Source: JANNRW01 sp031401815
GTDB lineage: Bacteria > Desulfobacterota > Desulfuromonadia > Geobacterales > DSM-12255
Assembly (NCBI GenBank): GCA_031401815.1
Contig: JANNRW010000247.1
Span: forward strand, 1-30,637
Length of the DNA: 30,637 nt
Direction of reading: 5' to 3'
Under the pieces are notes generated by a model, which was not told the DNA's origin, made no database searches, and saw nothing but the letters and a program-made list of their open reading frames with translations. This document shows, one piece after another, positions 1-6,605 of this stretch; within the stretch, counting starts at the first letter, position 1; every line of letters starts with the position of its first letter. The position numbers were made by a program, and so were the translations under genes.

Positions 1-165
1 GAAGCAGCGGCCTAAAACCGCCGCTGTTCTGCCAAACCGTTATCCGGATCTGGTCGCATTTCGATTAACAGAACATGTTGCGGGTTATATCATAAAACTT
101 ACAGAATCCCTTTTGTTGTTCTGCTGGTAACATTGTGTACCTCATTTTTGATCTGCTGTTCTGAC
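1..165. other. Non-coding stretch downstream of hgcB
   Basis: No convincing gene is visible here. It holds a 7-bp stem hairpin (arms 5-11 and 20-26, loop of 8) with no long T-run. The left half of a second, 8-bp hairpin (arms 155-162 and 169-176) overlaps the hgcB stop codon. Neither is a textbook intrinsic terminator for the minus-strand hgc transcript, because the bases after the second stem are A-rich rather than T-rich on that strand. Confidence 0.5.
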
Positions 166-459
166 TCAAGAACAGCCGCCCCCTCCACCCATTCTCCCCA
201 GATTACGTTCCTGAAGCCATTCATTGATCATCCCGGAGGCGCACCCAACCCCTGAATCCACTGTAATGGCCTTTACCGGACAGTTGAGAGCACAGGCACC
301 GCACTCCATGCAAGCGTCACGCTCTGAAATCCGGATCTTTTTCCCGGAAGGAGAGAATACCTGATGCGGGCAGACTTCTGTACAGCGACCACAGCCGATG
401 CAGAGATCCTGGTCAAGTTTGAGAGTGACTACATTTTCAAGATACCTGAACCCTTTCAT
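166..459 (-). CDS. hgcB: HgcB, mercury-methylation 2[4Fe-4S] ferredoxin
   Basis: This is a 97-residue ferredoxin-like protein that would pass electrons to the corrinoid protein HgcA during Hg(II) methylation; both are needed for methylmercury formation in known methylators. Two CX2CX2CX3CP cluster motifs are visible: Cys20/23/26/30 and Cys50/53/56/60. The second contains the C-M-E-C-G-A signature used to recognise HgcB. A lone Cys73 in a V-G-C-A-S context and a Gly-rich tail with a near-terminal Cys96 match the extra cysteines known in HgcB and not in ordinary ferredoxins. Its ATG overlaps the hgcA stop codon by 4 bp (ATGA), so the two genes are translationally coupled. No other gene follows before the window edge. 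Identity is secure from the motifs plus the adjacent hgcA; activity is inferred. Confidence 0.95.
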   Translation of the reverse strand: MKGFRYLENVVTLKLDQDLCIGCGRCTEVCPHQVFSPSGKKIRISERDACMECGACALNCPVKAITVDSGVGCASGMINEWLQERNLGRMGGGGGCS

Positions 460-1661
460 CTATATCCCCCTGAATACAAAAATCTACCGGCCAGAAGTAA
501 TAACAGAGTGATCAAAACCGCTCCACCCACTACAGGAAGCGCAATCCGCATCTCCTTTTTAACCCCGGAGCGCGATGTATAAGGGGAGCATCCGGTAAAA
601 TTCAGTGTATAAAAAGCCGCCACTCCAGGGAGTGCAAGGAAGATAGCGGCAATTACAGGGGCATTCCAGTTGGAGCCATCAGCAAGATAATAAAAGATCA
701 GACTCCAGATCAGACCGATGATCGCACCCTTGACCGCAAAGCTTCTGCCAGGGAGCCAGGGGAGGAGCAGAGGGCCTGCTACGAGTCCGCTCAACACCGC
801 TCCAAAATATGCCAGAAATGCCGAAAAGCCAGCTGATCTGCCACTTGATAGAAAAACCGTAATGAGTAATAGCCCGCCAATAAGTGCAATGGATTTAAAA
901 GCCAGCACGAGCTCCACCGGAATCAGCACCAGTCGCTCGTATAAGGTAAAGGTCAGCTGACGCATGGCAGGAGTAGTAATCATGCCGTTATCCAGATACT
1001 CCGGCAGGTCAGCAGCCCGGATAGCGGCGTAATGCACCGAAAAGCCGCACCTCTGTTTCACCTGATGAGCAGCCACTCCGGGAGCGCCCAGTATCGGCAG
1101 TATTAAACGGCGATGGCTGACCAGTTCCGTCAACCTGGTAGAGATGACTCTCCTTACCAGCTCCCCGGTGCCGAAAGTCCCTTTACCTGCTGCGCACCAG
1201 ACATTAATACCGTATGTCTCCAGTACGAGCAGCCAGAGGTTTCTCCCTGTCAAACTCTCTCGAACAGTGTCATAGCTCATCTTGTAGTTGGCCGTCACCA
1301 GCACTTCGTCATCAGCAGCTGGGAGACCAATGGCGTACAGACCGGGGGGGATGATGTAGTTCATCCGGCCAATCCCCCACCGCGCCATACAGCCACCCAG
1401 ATGATCCCGGATGCCGATCCGGGTTAAAATGCGTGGCACACGGCCAATCGGTGTGATATGCCACTCTATGAATCCTGGCGTATTTTCAGTTATTATTCCG
1501 CCACCGGCGGAAACAGGCGGCCCTCAGCAAGGGGGCTTGTCACTGCCATCGGCTGTCTCAGGCACGCAAAGGTTTGCAAGAGGCTTTTTCCCGGTATCGG
1601 CTTTTTTACGTATACTCTTGATGGCAAATGATCCTGACTTGTTGTCACTTACTTGCAGCAT
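456..1661 (-). CDS. hgcA: HgcA, mercury-methylation corrinoid protein; probable selenoprotein with in-frame UGA
   Basis: HgcA is a membrane corrinoid protein that transfers a methyl group to Hg(II). The signature cap-helix motif N-V-W-C-A-A-G-K is present; its Cys is the expected lower axial cobalt ligand (residue 82 counted from a GTG at 1439). A C-terminal domain with about five hydrophobic helices and an N-F-T-G-C-S-P-Y motif follows, as expected for HgcA. The uninterrupted frame starts at the GTG at 1439 (327 aa), but no Shine-Dalgarno precedes it. The same frame continues upstream through a single UGA (1524-1526) to an ATG at 1661 with AGAGAGG 8 nt before it, giving 401 codons. The UGA follows a Cys codon (C-U-G-P-P context) and a SECIS-like hairpin lies just downstream, so I favour selenocysteine at residue 46. 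Alternatives are a nonsense mutation or true initiation at 1439. hgcB overlaps the 3' end by 4 bp. Confidence 0.9.
1496..1512 (-). promoter_or_regulatory. Candidate bacterial SECIS hairpin in hgcA
   Basis: On the minus strand TTCCGCC-GGT-GGCGGAA forms a perfect 7-bp stem with a GGU loop. The loop begins 18 nt after the UGA at 1524-1526. As I recall the bacterial SECIS rules, the apical loop is small, has a G in its first two positions and sits about 16-37 nt downstream of the UGA; this hairpin fits. It lies within coding sequence, as bacterial SECIS elements do. Function is inferred. Confidence 0.6.
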
Positions 1662-1669
1662 GCAATTAA

Positions 1670-1676
1670 CCTCTCT
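1670..1676 (-). promoter_or_regulatory. Ribosome binding site supporting the upstream hgcA start
   Basis: AGAGAGG on the minus strand lies 8 nt before the ATG at 1661. It is the only good Shine-Dalgarno in front of the hgcA frame; the GTG at 1439 has none. It therefore argues that translation begins upstream of the in-frame UGA. Confidence 0.6.
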
Positions 1677-1703
1677 TTAGCATGGCGGTTTTCCCCAACT
1701 TGC

Positions 1704-1734
1704 AAAAACCCCTGTCGCGATTTCGCAACAGGGG
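1704..1734 (-). terminator. Intrinsic terminator after hcp
   Basis: On the minus strand an 11-bp stem (arms 1724-1734 and 1709-1719, one U-G wobble, loop AAAU) is followed directly by five T. It lies 36 bp past the hcp stop and about 30 bp before the hgcA ribosome binding site, so any hcp-to-hgcAB transcription must read through it. Confidence 0.85.
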
Positions 1735-1769
1735 CAGGAAAAGCATTTGCTGCTCTCTTTATTAAATGA

Positions 1770-3416
1770 TCAGTTTCCCAGAGCAGCCTTCAGATCAGCA
1801 TCAACAGATGTTATCGGCCCGACATTGAAGTTTTCAACAAGGAAGTTGAGGACATTTGGTGTAATAAACGCAGGGAGCGTTGGCCCTAGTTTGATATTCT
1901 TGATCCCCAGATGAAACAGGGAGAGGAGAATGACAACCGCTTTCTGCTCGTACCATGAGAGGATAAACGAAAGGGGCAGATCATTCACTCCGCAGTTGAA
2001 GGCTCCGGCAAGAGCAAGCGCAATCTGGACTGCTGAGTAGGCATCATTGCACTGCCCGATATCGAGCAGGCGTGGAATGCCCCCGATGTCGCCAAATTCG
2101 AGCTTGTTGAATCGGAACTTGCCACAGGCAAGGGTCAGGATAACGCAGTCGTTCGGCACTTTTTCTGCAAATTCAGTGTAATAGTTACGCCCGGATTTTG
2201 CTCCGTCACACCCGCCAATAAGGAAGAAATGCTTGATCGCCCCGGACTTGACACCGGCAATAACCTTGTCAGCAACTCCAAGGACTGCATTATGGCCGAA
2301 TCCGGTCAGGATCTCCTGCCCTGGGTTCTCGGGGAATCCGGCAAGCTCACCAGCCTTTGCAATGACAGCTGAAAAATCCCAGCCATCAATATGTTTTACA
2401 TCAGGCCACTGCACAAGCCCCCAGGTGAAGAGTCTGTCCTTGTAGGAGTCGGACGGTTTCTGGATACAGTTCGTATTGAAGATGATGGCTCCGGGGAAGT
2501 TGGCGAACTCTTTCGCCTGATCCTGCCAGGCACCGCCGAAGTTGCCTGCAAGGTGAGAGAATTTCTTTAGTCCAGGATAGCCGTGCGCCGGGAGCATTTC
2601 ACCATGCGTATAGATATTGATCCCCTTCCCTTCTGTCTGCTTGAGCAGCTCTTCAAGCATTTTCAGATCATGGCCTGAGACAAGTATTGCTTTCCCGCTA
2701 CGGGTGCCGAGCTGAACAGCTGTTGGCACCGGATGCCCGTATTTCTCAACATGACCGGCGTTAAGCAGACCCATTGCAGCAATATTTTGCTTGCCGCACT
2801 CCATTGAGAGTCCGACAAACTCCATGAGACCCAGATTCTGATCAGTAGTTGCGGCAAGCGCCCGATGGAAGAAGGCAAGCACTTCGTCATCACTTTTACC
2901 CAGAATAAGTGCATGATCCATATATGCCGCCATCCCTTTGAGCCCCAGAGTCAGGATTTCAATGACCGAACGGATATCTTCGTTGACATGAAGTGAATTT
3001 AGCCCGTGCGCTTCACCCTGGCTGACAAGACCTGCCAGATCTGCCGCCGGCACCCAGACTGCCGGGCCTGTAGTGATAGCTGTAGCAGTCCCCCCTTTTG
3101 CCTTGCTGGCATTTTCATACAGCACCTTTGCCTGGTCGCGCACCACTGCTGCTTTCTGAATGACCTTTACCAGATTGGCCGGATCAAAATCCACATTCGT
3201 GACTGTAGTAAAAAGCCCTTCTACCACAAACCGGTCAATTGATGCGTCCCTTGCGCCAAGTTCACGAGCCTTTGCCGCATATACGGCAACCCCTTTTAAT
3301 GCATGAAGCAGCAGATCCTGAAGCGCTGACACATCCGGCTTTTTCCCGCAAACTCCTGAAATATTGCAGCCAACACTGTTGGCAGCCTGCTCGCACTGAT
3401 TACAGAACATTCCCAT
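1770..3416 (-). CDS. hcp: Hybrid-cluster protein (hydroxylamine reductase / NO reductase), class I
   Basis: Hcp is a cytoplasmic enzyme with a [4Fe-4S] cluster and a hybrid 4Fe-2S-2O cluster. It reduces hydroxylamine in vitro and is linked to NO detoxification in anaerobes. The 548-residue length is typical. The N-terminal cluster motif is Cys5-X2-Cys8-X8-Cys17-X5-Cys23, the class I spacing. All expected hybrid-cluster ligands can be placed: His249, Glu273, Cys317, Cys403 (persulfide position), Cys431, Cys456, Glu490 and Lys492. The start at 3416 has GGAG about 9 nt upstream; a second in-frame ATG two codons on is also usable. A CRP/FNR-type palindrome lies about 130 bp upstream, and a strong terminator follows. 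hgcAB lies immediately downstream on the same strand. Confidence 0.96.
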   Translation of the reverse strand: MGMFCNQCEQAANSVGCNISGVCGKKPDVSALQDLLLHALKGVAVYAAKARELGARDASIDRFVVEGLFTTVTNVDFDPANLVKVIQKAAVVRDQAKVLYENASKAKGGTATAITTGPAVWVPAADLAGLVSQGEAHGLNSLHVNEDIRSVIEILTLGLKGMAAYMDHALILGKSDDEVLAFFHRALAATTDQNLGLMEFVGLSMECGKQNIAAMGLLNAGHVEKYGHPVPTAVQLGTRSGKAILVSGHDLKMLEELLKQTEGKGINIYTHGEMLPAHGYPGLKKFSHLAGNFGGAWQDQAKEFANFPGAIIFNTNCIQKPSDSYKDRLFTWGLVQWPDVKHIDGWDFSAVIAKAGELAGFPENPGQEILTGFGHNAVLGVADKVIAGVKSGAIKHFFLIGGCDGAKSGRNYYTEFAEKVPNDCVILTLACGKFRFNKLEFGDIGGIPRLLDIGQCNDAYSAVQIALALAGAFNCGVNDLPLSFILSWYEQKAVVILLSLFHLGIKNIKLGPTLPAFITPNVLNFLVENFNVGPITSVDADLKAALGN

Positions 3417-3520
3417 TTTTCTCTCTCCTTTTGTTGATTGGTTGTTAAAAAGATTATAATTGATTTGTGCTTCTATTCTATCTGCTTTTTGCCTGCTTGC
3501 AACCTGCAGGTGACTTCAAA

Positions 3521-3526
3521 ATATAT
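3521..3526 (-). promoter_or_regulatory. Probable -10 element of the hcp promoter
   Basis: TATATT on the minus strand would place the transcript start near 3514. The centre of the palindrome at 3546-3559 then sits about 39 bp upstream, close to the -41.5 position used by class II CRP/FNR activators. No good -35 hexamer is seen, as expected for an activator-dependent promoter. Confidence 0.45.
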
Positions 3527-3545
3527 CCTCTGACCCCAACACTCC

Positions 3546-3559
3546 TTGACCTGGGTCAA
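3546..3559. promoter_or_regulatory. HcpR/FNR-type operator upstream of hcp
   Basis: TTGACC-TG-GGTCAA is a perfect inverted repeat with a 2-bp centre, extended by one pair to CTTGACC/GGTCAAG. CRP/FNR-family HcpR regulators of hcp in Desulfovibrio and relatives are known to use TTGAC-type palindromes. It lies between divergent hcp and the envelope gene at 3675 and could serve both. The regulator itself is not in the window. Confidence 0.65.
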
Positions 3560-3583
3560 GATATGCAGATTGTCGCTCAAAAA

Positions 3584-3612
3584 TTGCGATTATTCGACAA
3601 GTTGTTTATACT
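3584..3612 (+). promoter_or_regulatory. Sigma-70-like promoter for the gene at 3675
   Basis: TTGCGA (3584-3589) and TATACT (3607-3612) are separated by exactly 17 bp. The predicted start near 3619 lies about 66 bp past the centre of the palindrome at 3546-3559, a distance compatible with class I activation. Confidence 0.55.
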
Positions 3613-3674
3613 CTGGGTGAATTGTTTTATGCATGCAACAGTAGCTGATCCATTGACCAGGAAAGTGGCGAAAT

Positions 3675-4280
3675 ATGACCCGTCCAGACAGCTTTGCAGC
3701 GGATTTATTCCAACTCCGACAGACACCTTGTATCTGTCGGATTCTTCTGGGGTTACTCATGCTGCTTCCAGCCAAAACTTTTCCACAAGAGAGTGGATCG
3801 CCTCTGTTTTTTGTGCCTGTTCAGACAGGAAAGTTCTTTGAAAGCAGTCGCCTGACTCTACAGCCTCTCGAAAATTCCAGGCCATCTCTGATAAATCCGC
3901 AGATCGGAATTTCGCATCTTGCCAGAGAAAACGAAAATGGAGGGGGCACAACTGTCACAACACACAAAATTCATGGTGAGGCCGGAGGAAAGCTGCTCCT
4001 GGTGGAAAATCTTTCGCTCACAGCTGTTGCGCGGATACCGTTATATACCTATCAACTCAGCAGCGGGCAATTTGCTGCCTCGGAAGGGAGAGGCGCGACT
4101 GATCTCATGCAGAGTCCGGTCAGTGGCCTTTCGTGGCGGAGCGAACTCGGTTTCAACCTCGGCAAAGGGGTCGGATTCAACCTTTTTTACGACAAATCAA
4201 AGTTTGGCAGAATTGAGGCACCAGGTCTTGATGAACGCGACGAACGATTCGGAACGAGTGTCATTATCCGCTTCAAATAG
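3675..4280 (+). CDS. Predicted exported envelope protein, possibly a small outer-membrane barrel
   Basis: I do not recognise the family. The 201-residue product has a hydrophobic segment at about residues 22-33 that can act as a signal peptide, although the 20 residues before it are long for one. The rest is rich in alternating polar and hydrophobic residues with Gly-Phe-Asn-Leu type strands, and ends in V-I-I-R-F-K, reminiscent of the aromatic C-terminal strand of outer-membrane proteins. AGGA lies about 12 nt before the ATG. It is divergent from hcp, shares the intergenic palindrome, and its 3' end overlaps convergent menG by 8 bp. A link to nitrosative or metal stress is only suggested by the shared upstream region. 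Confidence 0.65.
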   Translation: MTRPDSFAADLFQLRQTPCICRILLGLLMLLPAKTFPQESGSPLFFVPVQTGKFFESSRLTLQPLENSRPSLINPQIGISHLARENENGGGTTVTTHKIHGEAGGKLLLVENLSLTAVARIPLYTYQLSSGQFAASEGRGATDLMQSPVSGLSWRSELGFNLGKGVGFNLFYDKSKFGRIEAPGLDERDERFGTSVIIRFK

Positions 4281-4986
4281 TTTTCTCGCCTGTATAAAGC
4301 GTAGCTATACCGAAGGTCAGCTCAAAATGCTCCACCCGGCTGAACCCGGCCGAAATCATCAGTTTTTTGAACTCTTCCTGCGAAGGAAACTCCAGAACCG
4401 AGTCAGGCAGATATTTATATGCGCTGAATTTTGAAAAGAGCCCCCCTATGGCCGGGAGCACCCGTAAAAAGTAAAAGTTGTACAGGCTTTTGACGAGCTT
4501 TGAACGCGGGTTTGAAAATTCAAGAATAACGACTCTCCCTTCAGGTTTCAGCACCCGCTCCATCTCCCTGAGCCCGCAGAGCCTGTCCACCACATTCCTG
4601 ATACCAAACGCTATGGTCACAGAGTCGAATGTGCTGTCCGGAAACGGGATTAATTCGCAAGGGGCGACCTCCATGGTAATCCGGTCTGCATGAATCGACT
4701 TTAAAACCTTCGCCCGCCCCAGCTCCACCATCTGGGGTGAGAAATCCATGCCAACAACAGTAACAGATTCCGGTGTTGCTGATGCAATTGCAAGCGCCAC
4801 ATCACCTGTGCCGGTCGCCACATCCAGAATCCTCCCCCCTTTGCTCCAGGATATTTTACTTACTGCAAAGCGCCGCCAGCGCTGATCTATCCCGAGGCTC
4901 AATAGCCTGTTGAGAAAATCATATCTGGGGGCTATGTCATCAAACATCTCCCGAATCTGCTCCCCTTTTGCAGAAATCCTGTACAT
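4273..4986 (-). CDS. menG: Demethylmenaquinone C-methyltransferase (UbiE/MenG)
   Basis: This is the SAM-dependent methyltransferase that methylates demethylmenaquinone in the last step of menaquinone synthesis. The 237-residue protein has the UbiE N-terminal signature around residues 22-38 (Y-D-F-L-N ... G-I-D-Q-R-W-R), the SAM-binding motif D-V-A-T-G-T-G-D near residues 55-62, and the second UbiE signature R-V-L-K-P-E-G ... L-E-F-S. AAGGA lies 9 nt before the ATG. The enzyme could also act on ubiquinone precursors, but the anaerobic context points to menaquinone. It is divergent from the c-di-AMP synthase and convergent with the envelope gene, so it is probably monocistronic. Confidence 0.95.
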   Translation of the reverse strand: MYRISAKGEQIREMFDDIAPRYDFLNRLLSLGIDQRWRRFAVSKISWSKGGRILDVATGTGDVALAIASATPESVTVVGMDFSPQMVELGRAKVLKSIHADRITMEVAPCELIPFPDSTFDSVTIAFGIRNVVDRLCGLREMERVLKPEGRVVILEFSNPRSKLVKSLYNFYFLRVLPAIGGLFSKFSAYKYLPDSVLEFPSQEEFKKLMISAGFSRVEHFELTFGIATLYTGEKTI

Positions 4987-5006
4987 TTAAAGCTGTCCTT
5001 TTACCC

Positions 5007-5036
5007 TTGAAAGTGCTATTAATTTCGCCTTAGTAT
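5007..5036 (+). promoter_or_regulatory. Possible promoter of the c-di-AMP synthase gene
   Basis: TTGAAA (5007-5012) and TAGTAT (5031-5036) are spaced 18 bp apart in the 99-bp divergent gap. This is a modest match only; no operator is evident. Confidence 0.35.
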
Positions 5037-5085
5037 CACAATCAGTACATCTCATGCCAGTTAAATCGGTTTCAGATTCCTACTT

Positions 5086-6486
5086 ATGCGCATACAGGAT
5101 ATTTTCGACATCATAATCATGTCTTTCCTTGCATACCAGCTCTTCACCTGGTTCAGGAAAACACGTGCATTCCAGGTCGTAATCGGACTCAGCCTGCTCG
5201 CGCTTCTATATATGATCACGAAGAGTTTCGGACTGTTCATGACAAGCTGGATACTTCAAGAACTGGGAACTGTTATCTTTATCCTGATCATTGTTGTCTT
5301 CCAGAGTGAAATCCGCCAGGCACTCTACCGGTTCAGCATGCTCCGCAACTTTTTCGAAAACACCGAAAACCCTCAGAATCTCGATATCCAGAGCCTGTCA
5401 GCCACAATTTATTCACTGGCCGAACAGCGTATCGGAGCGCTAATTGTTTTTGAACGGCAGGAGAGCCTTGAAGAGCAGCTTCTTCATGGGATCCGGCTTG
5501 ACAGCCTTGTCACCGGACAACTACTTTCAAGCCTCTTTCAGAACAGTTCGCCGCTCCATGACGGGGCTGTAATAATCAGAAACGGACGGATATCAGAAGC
5601 ATCGTGCCACCTCCCCCTGTCCGGCAGTGGAGAGCTCCCGCAGCATTTGGGAACACGCCATCGAGCCGCACTCGGGCTTACTGAACGTACTGATGCCGTA
5701 GTTGCCGTAGTATCAGAAGAGCGTGGCGAAGTCTCTCTGGCAATTGCAGGGGAGTTTCACGCGGTTCATGGGGTGGAGGAGCTTAAACTCCTTCTTTCAG
5801 GTTATCTCGAAGCTGCGCCAGGAGAGAGCACTGCCCTCTCTTTAAGGGAAAGGATTTTCAGCAACCTTATCCCCAAATGGGTCACTTTTCTTCTGGTATT
5901 TGCCTGCTGGCTCGCTATTACCGCAAAAGAAGGGGGGATTCAGACTGTTACTGCTCCTCTGAAATTCAACGCTCTTCCGGAAAAATTCCTGTTGAAGGCT
6001 GACTCGCCTGAATCCGTAGAGTTACAGTTAAAAGTAGCTTCCTCTCTGCTCCCTTCAGTCAAAAAGCTTGAAGTTACGGCAGATATCGATCTCTCCGGAA
6101 TCCGTGAAGGGGTTAACACCATCGCAATCGACAACAGCGCATTCAGGCTCCCTCTGGGGGTCTCAGTGGTCAGGGTTACCCCTTCATCTGTCAAGATTGT
6201 TGCAGAGAAGAAGGGTCGCCGCGAGCTGCCGATCCAGTTGCGGAAATCCGGTCGGTTGCCCGACGGGGCACACCTCCGCTCCATCCGGATTGAGCCATCC
6301 AGAGTCACAGTTGAGGGGCCGGCATCAGAGTTATCGATACTCAAGCATGTTGAAACAGAACCGGTTGAGCTTGGTTCTCTGAAGAGGGATCAAACCCTGG
6401 AGTGCAAATTAATGCAACCTTCCCCGCAGGTACAGATACGGTATGATGCTCCTGTGAGGGTACGAATACAGACAACAGTGCGCTGA
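5086..6486 (+). CDS. cdaA: Membrane diadenylate cyclase CdaA fused to YbbR repeats
   Basis: CdaA makes the second messenger c-di-AMP from two ATP. The 466-residue protein has three N-terminal hydrophobic helices (about residues 5-75). The DAC catalytic domain follows, with L-H-D-G-A at 157-161 and the G-T-R-H-R motif at 189-193, the two signatures of the active site. A further membrane helix at about 262-280 leads to a C-terminal region of about 185 residues that looks like two YbbR repeats. In Firmicutes the YbbR regulator (CdaR) is a separate protein encoded next to cdaA; here both are one chain, with the YbbR part predicted outside the inner membrane. No clear Shine-Dalgarno precedes the ATG. 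The usual partner glmM is absent; a cell-wall hydrolase follows instead, from its own promoter. Confidence 0.93.
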   Translation: MRIQDIFDIIIMSFLAYQLFTWFRKTRAFQVVIGLSLLALLYMITKSFGLFMTSWILQELGTVIFILIIVVFQSEIRQALYRFSMLRNFFENTENPQNLDIQSLSATIYSLAEQRIGALIVFERQESLEEQLLHGIRLDSLVTGQLLSSLFQNSSPLHDGAVIIRNGRISEASCHLPLSGSGELPQHLGTRHRAALGLTERTDAVVAVVSEERGEVSLAIAGEFHAVHGVEELKLLLSGYLEAAPGESTALSLRERIFSNLIPKWVTFLLVFACWLAITAKEGGIQTVTAPLKFNALPEKFLLKADSPESVELQLKVASSLLPSVKKLEVTADIDLSGIREGVNTIAIDNSAFRLPLGVSVVRVTPSSVKIVAEKKGRRELPIQLRKSGRLPDGAHLRSIRIEPSRVTVEGPASELSILKHVETEPVELGSLKRDQTLECKLMQPSPQVQIRYDAPVRVRIQTTVR

Positions 6487-6534
6487 GGGTAAAGCCGCAA
6501 AAAAAATCTGCCTGATACGGACAACGAGTAGCTG

Positions 6535-6563
6535 TTGACATTTTTTTCAAATCGTTATATAAA
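6535..6563 (+). promoter_or_regulatory. Strong sigma-70 promoter of the LysM-NlpC/P60 gene
   Basis: A consensus TTGACA (6535-6540) and TATAAA (6558-6563) are separated by 17 bp. The predicted leader of about 36 nt is too short to hold a c-di-AMP riboswitch. A good Shine-Dalgarno (GAAGGAG) follows. Confidence 0.8.
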
Positions 6564-6605
6564 CTCCAAGCGAATTGTTCCAAAATAAAACGTGAAGGAG
6601 AAATA

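Noticed and set aside
1561..1590. ACGCAAAG stretch resembling part of a c-di-GMP (GEMM) riboswitch
   Set aside because: It lies inside the likely hgcA coding extension and the rest of the aptamer is missing.
6487..6605. Possible c-di-AMP riboswitch before the cell-wall hydrolase
   Set aside because: Attractive given the adjacent cyclase, but a consensus promoter leaves a leader of only about 36 nt, too short for the known element.
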